DNA from: Actinomycetota bacterium | GTDB taxonomy: Bacteria > Actinomycetota > Acidimicrobiia > Acidimicrobiales > Ilumatobacteraceae | NCBI GenBank assembly: GCA_009923685.1 | Contig: RFTA01000033.1 | Coordinates: 1 to 6,331 of the forward strand | Reading direction: 5' to 3' | DNA: 6,331 bases | Shown here: positions 1-6,312 of the stretch, in pieces | Layout: every line of letters starts with the position of its first letter | How positions within the stretch are numbered: the first letter of the stretch is position 1 | Notes under the pieces: generated by a model | Database searches by the model: none | What the model was told of the DNA's origin: nothing | The model's input: only the letters and a program-made list of their open reading frames with translations | Translations under genes and position numbers: made by a program

Positions 1-1213
1 GATGCTCGCGTTCGGCGTCGTCGGCCCGGCGTTCGGCAAAGTTGGCGACCTGTGGGGGCACAAACGAGTTTTTGTTTGGGGATTATTCGTCGCGGGATTC
101 TTTGCTCTGTGCACGGCCGTCGCGTGGAGCGCACCGTCGATGATAATTTTTCGCACGCTTTCGGCTGCGGGTGGCTCGGCGCTTGGCCCGGCCGCGATGG
201 CGTATATCAACCGCATGTTTGATCCCAGCGAAAGAGTCAGGCCGCTGGGATATTGGAGTTTCGTCACCGCTGGCGCACCCGTGATCGGTGTTGTTGCGGG
301 CGTGCCGCTCGTGGCGTTGTTTGGATGGCGCACGATTTTTTTGATGCAAGCGCCGTTGTGTTTGATTGGTTGCGTTGTCGCGTGGTGGTTGCTTGGCGAC
401 ACCGAGCGACGTGCGAATGTGAAGTTTGATGTGCCTGGTGCACTGTTGCTCGGCGTTGGTTCTGTGATGATTTTGTTGGCGATCAATCGTGGGCCTGCGT
501 GGGGTTTTGTTTCGGTGCGCACGACTTTTGTTGCGATGTTGGGTGTCGTTGCGTTGGCGTTTTTTGTGCGCGTCGAGAAGCGGGCGAGTGATCCGATGTT
601 GCCGTTGAAGTGGTTCGGCACGCGCAACGTCGCGTTTCCGGTTGCGAGTCAGGCGCTGACGAATTTTGCCTACATGGGTGGATTCATGATCGTGCCACAA
701 TTGCTCGAAGTGGGTTTAGGGTTTTCGACCTCGCACATTGGTTGGCTGATTATTGCTCGGCCGCTTGTGTTCTCGCTTGTTGCGCCATTTTCTGGGCGTA
801 TTGCGATTCGAATTGGCGAGCGTAATGCCGGCGTCATCGGCGCGATCGCGGTGATGTGCTCGATGCTGATGCTGTCGCAAATAGATTTGGGCTCATCTGA
901 TTTATTTATCGCAGTTGGTTTGTCACTTTCGGGTGTTGGTCTTGGTATTGCTTCGCCGGCTTTGACCGCGTTGCTCGCGAATTCGGTTGATGTCGCAGAT
1001 CTCGGCGTCGCGAGTGCGGTGCAACAGTTGCTCAATCAAATGGGCGCGGTTTTGGGTGCCGCGGTAATGGTCGGTGTGCACGAGGCGACCATCGGTTCGG
1101 GCATTGTGCAGAGCTTTTCGTATGCATTGCTTGCAGGGGCGATTTCGAGCGCGATTGGCATTTTTGCTGCCAGCGCCGTTCGTCGCACGGCGATTCAAAA
1201 CCCGATTGGCTAA
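1..1213 (+). CDS. MFS drug:H+ antiporter-like permease (DHA2/EmrB-QacA type), 5'-truncated by window edge
   Basis: This is an integral inner-membrane secondary transporter, probably exporting a small molecule by proton exchange; the substrate cannot be read from sequence. The 403 visible residues are mostly hydrophobic helices. MFS motif A, GKVGDLWGHKR, lies at residues 12-22 and normally follows transmembrane segment 2, so segment 1 and the true start lie upstream of the window. A motif C-like stretch, GAPVIGVVAGVP, is at 91-102, followed by GWRTIFLMQAP at 109-118, a pattern typical of 14-helix DHA2 exporters (GWRwiFliN.P). A charged loop near 133-143 separates the N-terminal bundle from later helices. 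Adding about 50-60 missing residues gives roughly 460, near the family's usual size. It ends at TAA 1211-1213. The next gene follows after about 50 bases on the same strand, so co-transcription with the glycan genes, and export of a related product, is possible but unproven. Confidence 0.9.
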   Translation, partial: MLAFGVVGPAFGKVGDLWGHKRVFVWGLFVAGFFALCTAVAWSAPSMIIFRTLSAAGGSALGPAAMAYINRMFDPSERVRPLGYWSFVTAGAPVIGVVAGVPLVALFGWRTIFLMQAPLCLIGCVVAWWLLGDTERRANVKFDVPGALLLGVGSVMILLAINRGPAWGFVSVRTTFVAMLGVVALAFFVRVEKRASDPMLPLKWFGTRNVAFPVASQALTNFAYMGGFMIVPQLLEVGLGFSTSHIGWLIIARPLVFSLVAPFSGRIAIRIGERNAGVIGAIAVMCSMLMLSQIDLGSSDLFIAVGLSLSGVGLGIASPALTALLANSVDVADLGVASAVQQLLNQMGAVLGAAVMVGVHEATIGSGIVQSFSYALLAGAISSAIGIFAASAVRRTAIQNPIG

Positions 1214-1251
1214 ACTTTTGCAAGTCGCGATTCGGCGATCTTTTCACGCGT

Positions 1252-1255
1252 GAGG
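1252..1255 (+). promoter_or_regulatory. Shine-Dalgarno-like GAGG that bears on the start of the GT-A gene
   Basis: GAGG is followed by five T residues and then CTG at 1261, a good ribosome-binding spacing for that codon. The distance to the conventional TTG start at 1270 is 14 bases, which is long. The only other purine stretch, AAGG at 1264-1267, is two bases from TTG 1270, which is too close. The site therefore favours a rare CTG start or suboptimal initiation at TTG. Confidence 0.35.
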
Positions 1256-1269
1256 TTTTTCTGAAGGTT

Positions 1270-2214
1270 TTGATTCCACCAGGCAAGTCGGGCAATGTGC
1301 TCGCGACGATCGCGATCGGCGAGCAATATTTTCAGCCGTTCATGAAATACGCCTACCACACCTGGGAGATGTATTGCCACCGCCACGACCTCGGCCTCAT
1401 TCTCTTCGACGACCACTTGATCAGCCCCGACCACTCAAAATTCAAGAATCCATTTTGGCAAAAACTGCTTATTCCAAAAGTGCTCCGAGAATCAAATCTT
1501 AAAATTAATAATGTCTGCCATTTAGACACTGATATTTTGATCAACCCTACTGCACCAAACATTTTTGATGGCCACGACCCAAAAAAAGTTGGCTTGATTT
1601 CGCAAATGAAGCGACTGCCATATGACCGATATGAGGTTTTGCGAAGAGTGGCGTTTCTGCGAAATCGATTTTTGTCGTCTACGTATCCACTGGATTCAAT
1701 TCTTTTCGCGTCGATCGAACAGTTGTTTCAATTTTCGAACTTAGATCCACAGCCAGACTACGCATGCACGGGTGTTTTTATTTTCAATCCTGAGCATCAT
1801 GCCGATGTGATCACCGAATTTTTTAATGAATTTGATGATTCAGTAGTGACACCTGACTCGGGAGGCGAAGAGCTTCACTTTAATTATTTGATCCAGTCAA
1901 AAAAACTTGATGCCTGGCTCGACTATAGATTTCAGGCAATTTGGATTTACGAAGTTGCATGGAAATATCAATTCTTGTATGAAGAGAAGTTTCGAAAAGA
2001 TTTAGAACTGGTAAAAAACTGCATGCAAGCAAGTTTGTTTGCGAACTACTTTTTGCACTTTGCAGGACCCTGGCATGAAAGTTTGTTTTGGAAGCAAGTG
2101 TCGATGTTCAAAGATCAAGAGTCTTTATCTATGTTCGAAGATTTTGCCAAGTATTTAGAGATGCCAGTAACAGGTAAGCCAAAAGGTTCAATAAAACCGA
2201 AAGAAAATTCGTAG
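1270..2214 (+). CDS. GT-A fold glycosyltransferase-like protein (GT8-like), start uncertain
   Basis: This is a candidate cytoplasmic glycosyltransferase using a nucleotide-sugar donor, with no signal peptide or membrane helix. Numbered from TTG 1270 (314 residues), LATIAIG at 11-17 looks like the first Rossmann strand. HLDTDILIN at 84-92 carries a DxD-type metal/nucleotide-sugar motif (D86, D88). TGVFIFNPE at 167-175 resembles the (N/S)GVmliN strand of GT8 enzymes, EELHFNYLI at 200-208 the DQ..lN segment, and LHFAGPW at 262-268 the C-terminal H.(G)..KPW motif. The fold and class are inferred from these motifs; donor and acceptor are unknown. TTG 1270 is the first conventional start in this frame, but CTG 1261 has a better-spaced GAGG and would give a natural LKVLIPPG N-terminus. 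From about codon 57 onward the gene becomes markedly AT-rich. It sits 13 bases before another glycan-type gene, with which it probably works. Confidence 0.75.
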   Translation: MIPPGKSGNVLATIAIGEQYFQPFMKYAYHTWEMYCHRHDLGLILFDDHLISPDHSKFKNPFWQKLLIPKVLRESNLKINNVCHLDTDILINPTAPNIFDGHDPKKVGLISQMKRLPYDRYEVLRRVAFLRNRFLSSTYPLDSILFASIEQLFQFSNLDPQPDYACTGVFIFNPEHHADVITEFFNEFDDSVVTPDSGGEELHFNYLIQSKKLDAWLDYRFQAIWIYEVAWKYQFLYEEKFRKDLELVKNCMQASLFANYFLHFAGPWHESLFWKQVSMFKDQESLSMFEDFAKYLEMPVTGKPKGSIKPKENS

Positions 2215-3240
2215 TTGAGCGAGTTTTGTGGCTAAGAAGAAACTGATTGTTGTTTGGCCATATCGGTTTCGCGAATTTGACTGGCAAAGATTTGAGCTCG
2301 AACAATTGTCTCAACACGCTGAAGTGCACGTGCACGAATTAATTGATGCTCTAACACCAGAATTTGGCGCCGCATATGCGAATCAATCAGAACGCCCAGA
2401 AGTAAAACGCTTCTCGTCACTAAAAGAGTGGCGCCGCGAATTCAAACGCGTCTCGAATGACTCAATAATTTTTACACATGTCAGACCAATCAATTTTCAG
2501 TCGGCACGAATTTGTTTAACCCTTCGTTTGTCTGGCAACAAAGTCGTCGGTTTTTCAACAGGCGGTGTGCCAAATTACGCAAGTGTTAGTGACTTTAGGG
2601 AGCTAAGAATCGACAAGTTTCTAGCGATGATTTTTCATTTTATGAAGCGCAATGCGTTTTCGTTCGTGTCGCCCGACGTAGTTTTGGTTGGTGGAACTGA
2701 AGAGGAGAAACGAACACGGCGGGACTATTCAAGGCGCGCATTATTAATTTTTGGAAATTCGTCAGATTACTCTCAGACGCTATTGATCCCTCAAATTTCG
2801 ATAGATTTTGAATATAAGTCTGTATTTTTAGACACTGGTTTTCCAGGATTCGTTCGAGATGAGTTACTAGCAGGGGACGTTGAGGAAATACTGCCGCGCC
2901 AGTGGTATCCGCGAGTTAATAATTTTTTTGACTTTCTTGATGAGTACTTCGGTGCCTCAACATTGATTGCAATACATCCCAAGCATGTAGGGATGGATCA
3001 TTCTGTATTTTTTGGCTCAAGACCAGTCATTGGTGGCAAGACAATGCAGCTGGTTTCTGGCTCGGGACTTGTCATCGCGACTAATAGTACTGCGATTAGT
3101 TACTCAGTTGCTTTTGAGAAACCCCTGATACTTGTTACATGTGATGCAATTGAGAAAAGTAATCAACGAAAAAAACTTGAGATTCGAAATTGTGCAATGG
3201 AGACGGGGGCGAAGATTTTTAATATTGATCGGCAATACAC
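1435..3240. other. AT-rich compositional island spanning the two glycan genes
   Basis: Sixty-base blocks counted by eye run mostly 32-50% G+C between about 1441 and 3240 (average near 41%). They are 58% at 1381-1440, 57% at 3241-3300, 55-58% in sampled MFS blocks and 52-68% in sampled leuA blocks. The left shift falls about 57 codons into the GT-A gene and the right shift about 45 codons before the end of the GT-B-like gene. This is the usual signature of surface-polysaccharide genes gained or exchanged by transfer, but no repeats, integrase or tRNA mark the edges. Confidence 0.6.
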
Positions 3241-3379
3241 GGCGCAAGAGTTGCGCGATGCGCTGGTGATTGATCATGCAAAGCGCGAGTCGTATAAGCG
3301 CAAGTATTTGACTTCGCGCACCGACGATAAGCCGAATTATCAGGTGTTGCTTGACGAGGTGATTAACGCGGTTGACTGA
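2228..3379 (+). CDS. Unassigned protein with GT-B-like glycan transferase features
   Basis: I do not recognise this 383-residue protein as a named family. It has no signal peptide and no convincing membrane segment; KKLIVVWPYRF at 4-14 reads as a first Rossmann strand. A second apparent domain begins near 195: FLDTGFPG at 200-207, LIAIHPKH at 246-253, then a conserved-looking run from 265 (RPVIGGKTMQLV) to ATNSTAISYSVAFEKPLI at 284-301. The order HP, then a Ser/Thr pair before a helix, then a '(G/E)KPli' strand is shared by several GT-B surface-polymer enzymes, including bacterial sialyl/polysialyltransferases and capsule-type enzymes. A transferase acting on a surface glycan is therefore my inference, strengthened by the adjoining GT-A gene. 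The start is GTG 2228, preceded by a weak purine stretch (GAGCGAG, 2217-2223). The gene is AT-rich except its last 45 or so codons. Stop codon TGA is at 3377-3379. Confidence 0.7.
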   Translation: MAKKKLIVVWPYRFREFDWQRFELEQLSQHAEVHVHELIDALTPEFGAAYANQSERPEVKRFSSLKEWRREFKRVSNDSIIFTHVRPINFQSARICLTLRLSGNKVVGFSTGGVPNYASVSDFRELRIDKFLAMIFHFMKRNAFSFVSPDVVLVGGTEEEKRTRRDYSRRALLIFGNSSDYSQTLLIPQISIDFEYKSVFLDTGFPGFVRDELLAGDVEEILPRQWYPRVNNFFDFLDEYFGASTLIAIHPKHVGMDHSVFFGSRPVIGGKTMQLVSGSGLVIATNSTAISYSVAFEKPLILVTCDAIEKSNQRKKLEIRNCAMETGAKIFNIDRQYTAQELRDALVIDHAKRESYKRKYLTSRTDDKPNYQVLLDEVINAVD

Positions 3380-3385
3380 CTTGTG

Positions 3386-3412
3386 CGACTCGACAATTTG
3401 TTGATGCAGTCG
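3386..3412. terminator. Imperfect hairpin in the convergent gap, possible bidirectional terminator
   Basis: CGACT (3386-3390) pairs with AGTCG (3408-3412). After a bulged C the stem continues with C-G, G.T, one A/A mismatch and CAA/TTG, closing on a TTTG loop. It lies 7 bases past the stop of the plus-strand gene and about 50 bases past the stop of pyrF, where terminators of both convergent units would be expected. Neither strand has a following T-tract, so intrinsic termination is doubtful. The rest of the 85-base gap shows nothing else. Confidence 0.3.
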
Positions 3413-3464
3413 ATTAGCAGCGATCAGTGACGGCGAGGTTTATGGTGCGAGTTGAGTGGCGGAT

Positions 3465-4367
3465 CTAACCTGCCGCGATGATTGCGTCGCGCGTGGCAAG
3501 TGCAACATCTCGCGCCGAGGTGGCAAAGTTGGCGCCGTCGCTGGCGTAGAGAATCGCACGGGACGAGTTGATGATCAGGCCGCGACGAGCAGCGAAGTTG
3601 GCGGCTCGTGAGGCGGCGGAAGAATTCGGGCGGGTGGTGCCAGCTTTGGTTGTGGCTTGTGAGGCGGGTGACGAGCTCGGGCGGGTTGCGCCGGCGCGGA
3701 TGACGGCGTTTATGTCGCCGCCTTGGGCGCCAATGCCGGGCACAAGTATCGGCATGTCGCCAACGATCGCCCGAACTTGCGCCAACTCGTCTGGATAAGT
3801 CGCACCAACAACCAATGCACATTCGCCAGTCGAGCGCCACTTTGTGGCCGCAGTTCGCGCCACGCGCAAATAGACAGGTTCGCCATCAATTTCGAGCGAT
3901 TGAAACTCACTCGACCCGGCATTTGAAGTGCGGCACAGCACAATCGTGCCTTTACCAGGTGTTTTCAAGAACGGCTCAAGACTGTCGGTACCGAGATATG
4001 GATTAACAGTCACCGCATCGGCGCCGTACCGCGAAAACGCCTCGCGAGCATAAAGCGAAGCAGTGTCGCCGATGTCGCCGCGTTTGGAATCCAAAATTAA
4101 AACAACATCAGGAAACTTCGCGCGAATATATTCACAGATATTCTCGAGTTGTTTTTCGGCGCCGACCGCCGCGAAATAGGCGATTTGTGGCTTAAATGCG
4201 CAAACCAAATCGCCAGTCGCATCGACTATCGCCTTGCAAAAATTTTCAATTGCGTCAACCGAGCCACGCATCGAAGTTGGAAACCGCGAAACGTCTGGGT
4301 CGAGGCCAACGCAAAGCATTGAACCGCTGCGATCCCATGCGGCATTAAGGCGTTGATAAAAACTCAT
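3465..4367 (-). CDS. pyrF: Orotidine-5'-phosphate decarboxylase, type 2 (mycobacterial-like)
   Basis: This cytoplasmic TIM-barrel enzyme makes UMP from OMP, the last step of de novo pyrimidine synthesis. Landmarks in the 300 residues are CVGLDPD at 19-25 (first strand, substrate Asp), FKPQ at 58-61, and LDSKRGDIGDTA at 92-103 with the catalytic D93/K95/D98 triad. NPYLG is at 122-126, CRTSNAGS at 145-152, VGATYP at 187-192, the phosphate-binding PGIGAQGGD at 210-218 and INSSRAILYA at 266-275. This pattern is the actinobacterial/myxobacterial subfamily rather than the short E. coli type. The length exceeds the usual 270-280 residues because of a Ser/Thr/Ala/Pro-rich insert at about 226-261 made of two 17-residue repeats. 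ATG 4365-4367 is the start, 11 bases after the ferredoxin stop, with no obvious Shine-Dalgarno. All core catalytic residues are intact, so it is probably functional. Confidence 0.95.
   Translation of the reverse strand: MSFYQRLNAAWDRSGSMLCVGLDPDVSRFPTSMRGSVDAIENFCKAIVDATGDLVCAFKPQIAYFAAVGAEKQLENICEYIRAKFPDVVLILDSKRGDIGDTASLYAREAFSRYGADAVTVNPYLGTDSLEPFLKTPGKGTIVLCRTSNAGSSEFQSLEIDGEPVYLRVARTAATKWRSTGECALVVGATYPDELAQVRAIVGDMPILVPGIGAQGGDINAVIRAGATRPSSSPASQATTKAGTTRPNSSAASRAANFAARRGLIINSSRAILYASDGANFATSARDVALATRDAIIAAG
3591..3692 (-). repeat. 51-base in-frame tandem duplication inside pyrF (two 17-residue units)
   Basis: Two adjacent 51-base units encode GATRPSSSPASQATTKA (residues 226-242, positions 3642-3692) and GTTRPNSSAASRAANFA (residues 243-259, positions 3591-3641). 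They match at 10 of 17 residues. At DNA level the best core is 3603-3642 against 3654-3693, offset exactly 51, with 31 of 40 bases identical. The offset is a multiple of three, so the reading frame is kept. The insert sits between the phosphate-binding PGIGAQGG loop and the INSSR strand. Confidence 0.8.
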
Positions 4368-4378
4368 CGGCTAAAAAT

Positions 4379-4570
4379 TCACTGTTCGATGGTGATCGCA
4401 CCAGTGGGACAAATTTCTTCGGCGGCAGTCAACGACTCGCGCAATTCTTCGCCAGGGTTCTCGTTGAGAATATGCAGAAAACCATCGCTGCGAATTTCGA
4501 AAACCTCGGGGCACATCTGCGTGCATGCGCCCGTTGATGCGCAATTGTCAAAGTTGACGCTGACTCTCAT
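4379..4570 (-). CDS. Small P450-type [3Fe-4S] ferredoxin
   Basis: This is a 63-residue soluble electron carrier of the single-cluster type that typically feeds cytochromes P450 or other oxidoreductases in Actinobacteria. The partner is not in this window. Cluster ligands appear as C10 and C16 in CASTGAC (10-16) and C54 in ICPTGAI (53-59). Thr13 occupies the place where a [4Fe-4S] protein would have a fourth Cys, which points to a [3Fe-4S] cluster. C20, in MCPEVFE, replaces the Ala usual in the P450 ferredoxins and has no obvious second Cys for a disulfide. I chose ATG 4568-4570 because it gives MRVSVNFDNC and the normal 62-68-residue length. An in-frame TTG at 4609 would add 13 unlike-family residues. 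Stop TGA lies 11 bases before pyrF, and leuA ends 83 bases upstream, so the three may share a transcript. Confidence 0.9.
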   Translation of the reverse strand: MRVSVNFDNCASTGACTQMCPEVFEIRSDGFLHILNENPGEELRESLTAAEEICPTGAITIEQ

Positions 4571-4627
4571 CAAGGTGAGACTAGTTGAATAGTGATAATC
4601 GTGCGCCAAGCGCGCGGGTGCGTGAAG

Positions 4628-4661
4628 TTAGCCGGTGAGATTAGCCGGCGCGCTTAGCCAG
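4628..4661 (-). repeat. Three GGCTAA motifs at exact 13-base spacing after leuA
   Basis: Read on the minus strand, GGCTAA occurs with its TAA at 4656-4654, 4643-4641 and 4630-4628. Copies two and three share an 8-base core, CCGGCTAA, and the first reads CTGGCTAA. The first TAA is the leuA stop codon. Because 13 is not a multiple of three, the three TAA triplets fall in three different reading frames. The spacer sequences are only partly alike, so this is either a small decayed triplication or chance. Confidence 0.5.
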
Positions 4662-6312
4662 CGACACCTTGGCGCTCGAATGCGCACAACACGGCTCGCA
4701 GCGAAGCAGTGATCGTGCTCGGGTCGGTGCCCACGCCCCAACGCACATTGCCCTCGGCGTCGGCGCCTTCGATATATGCGACTGCCATGGCTTCTGAACC
4801 TTGACTCAATGCGTGCTCGACATAATCTTTGACATCGAACACGACCTTGAACTCGTTTCGCAACGCATGAACGAATGCGTCGATTGGCCCGTTGCCAACA
4901 CCCGTGAGCGTGCGCGGCTTGCCACCAACCAACATTTGCGCACTGATCGTCGTTGAACCTTTCGAGTCGCTGCGCATTTCGTGACTCTCGAGTTTGAATT
5001 TTGACTCGGTCAGCAAATATTCGCTTTCAAATGCCGACCACATAACGTCGGGCGCAATCTCAGTGCCCGAATCTTCGGTGATGTGTTGAATTGCTTTAGA
5101 GAATTCAACTTGCAATCGCCGTGGCAACGCAAAACCATGTTCGGTCTGCATCACATAGGCGACACCGCCCTTGCCCGACTGACTATTGACTCGAATCACG
5201 GCCTCGTAGGTGCGACCAACGTGTTTTGGATCGATCGGCAAATATGGCACCGCCCACTTGTCGTAATCTTTTGGCAATGCGTCGAGACCTTTCTTGATTG
5301 CATCTTGATGACTGCCTGAAAACGCCGTGTAAACCAAATCGCCCGCATATGGCTGTCGCTCGGGCACAGCCAAGCGGTTGCAATATTCGGCATCGCGTCG
5401 CAACGCATCGATGTCGTTGATATCTAATTGCGGATCAACACCGTTCGTGAACAAATTCATCGCCAAAGTTATGATGTCGACGTTGCCGGTGCGTTCGCCG
5501 TTGCCAAACAGCGTGCCTTCAACGCGATCTGCACCAGCCATCACACCGAACTCGGCTGCAGCAACCGCACAGCCGCGATCATTATGGGGATGCAACGACA
5601 AAACAAGTTTGTCGCGCCGTGGCACGGTGCGACCGAACCATTCGATGACGTCGCCGTAGACGTTGGGCGAGTAGCACTCGACAGTTGCTGGCAAGTTCAA
5701 AATAATTTTGCGCTCTTTGGTTGGCTCGATGACTTGCATCACTGCTTCGCAAATCTCAATTGCAAAATCTGGCTCAGCCAAAGTAAAACTCTCAGGTGAA
5801 TATTCGTAGCGCACGGCGGTGCCACCAAGTCGGCCCTCAAGTTCACGACAAATTTTGGCGGCACTTGTCGCAATGTCGACAACGCCCGGCTTGTCGAGAC
5901 CAAAAACAACTCGACGTTGCAACGGGTTGACTGAATTATAAAAATGCACTATCGCTCGCGGTGCACCAGCCAAACACTCATAAGTGCGCTCGAGCAATTC
6001 GCGTCGGCACTGCACAAGAACTTGAATCGTCACATCTTCAGGAATCAAATCTTGTTCGATCAACAAACGCACGAAGTCGTAATCGGGTTGACTCGCGGAT
6101 GGAAAACCAACTTCAATCTCTTTGAATCCCATTTTCACAAGAGTCTTGAACATGCGCAATTTTCGCTCTGGGTCCATCGGGTCGATCAGCGCTTGATTGC
6201 CGTCACGCAAGTCGACCGAACACCACAACGGCGCTTTGTCGATGATGCGATTAGGCCAAGTGCGGTCGGCGAGAACGAGCGGCACCGCGTGCGAGTATTT
6301 CTCGAATGGCAT
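4654..6312 (-). CDS. leuA: 2-isopropylmalate synthase, long actinobacterial form
   Basis: This enzyme condenses acetyl-CoA with 2-oxoisovalerate to give 2-isopropylmalate, the committing step of leucine synthesis, in the cytoplasm. The 552-residue product has the N-terminal DRTWPNR segment at 16-22 typical of the long (type 2) form. In the TIM-barrel catalytic domain are DLRDGNQALIDPM at 34-46 (R36, metal ligand D37), EIEVGFPSASQ at 65-75, LHPHNDRG at 240-247 (metal ligands H241 and H243) and LFGNGERTGN at 268-277. The spacing D37-H241-H243 equals that of D81-H285-H287 in the M. tuberculosis enzyme. The C-terminal LeuA dimer/regulatory domain, with GVGNGPIDAFVHAL at 471-484, is present, so leucine feedback inhibition is likely. 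ATG 6310-6312 fits the family N-terminus. Only 19 bases upstream are in the window, so no promoter or attenuator can be judged. The gene appears intact. Confidence 0.97.
   Translation of the reverse strand: MPFEKYSHAVPLVLADRTWPNRIIDKAPLWCSVDLRDGNQALIDPMDPERKLRMFKTLVKMGFKEIEVGFPSASQPDYDFVRLLIEQDLIPEDVTIQVLVQCRRELLERTYECLAGAPRAIVHFYNSVNPLQRRVVFGLDKPGVVDIATSAAKICRELEGRLGGTAVRYEYSPESFTLAEPDFAIEICEAVMQVIEPTKERKIILNLPATVECYSPNVYGDVIEWFGRTVPRRDKLVLSLHPHNDRGCAVAAAEFGVMAGADRVEGTLFGNGERTGNVDIITLAMNLFTNGVDPQLDINDIDALRRDAEYCNRLAVPERQPYAGDLVYTAFSGSHQDAIKKGLDALPKDYDKWAVPYLPIDPKHVGRTYEAVIRVNSQSGKGGVAYVMQTEHGFALPRRLQVEFSKAIQHITEDSGTEIAPDVMWSAFESEYLLTESKFKLESHEMRSDSKGSTTISAQMLVGGKPRTLTGVGNGPIDAFVHALRNEFKVVFDVKDYVEHALSQGSEAMAVAYIEGADAEGNVRWGVGTDPSTITASLRAVLCAFERQGVAG

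Noticed and set aside
83..700. 205-codon minus-strand open frame opposite the MFS gene
   Set aside because: It encodes a very Arg/His/Gln-rich product with no domain pattern, as expected of the antisense of a hydrophobic membrane-protein gene.
1581..3175. A7/T7 runs in the glycan genes (1581-1587, 1899-1905, 2923-2929, 3169-3175) as phase-variation slippage sites
   Set aside because: Seven-base runs are short and expected in AT-rich sequence, a similar T7 (336-342) occurs in the MFS gene, and no frame is broken.
1899..3180. Shared 12-mer AAAAAAACTTGA at 1899-1910 and 3169-3180 as a recombination repeat
   Set aside because: It is mostly a homopolymer plus five bases, with dissimilar flanks, and does not coincide with the edges of the AT-rich region.
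3424..3840. 138-codon minus-strand open frame overlapping the end of pyrF
   Set aside because: It lies in another frame of the same strand as pyrF, is Arg/His/Cys-rich, and the pyrF frame has intact motifs throughout.
4571..4609. Longer ferredoxin starting at TTG 4609
   Set aside because: The extra residues (MAHDYHYSTSLTL) do not resemble the family, and ATG 4570 gives the standard length and N-terminus.
4571..4653. Promoter or terminator between leuA and the ferredoxin gene
   Set aside because: GCGCGC and CCGG palindromes allow weak pairing, but there is no T-tract and no well-spaced -35/-10 pair that I could defend.
5428..5799. 123-codon plus-strand open frame inside leuA
   Set aside because: It is antisense to the highly conserved catalytic domain of leuA and shows no recognisable protein pattern.
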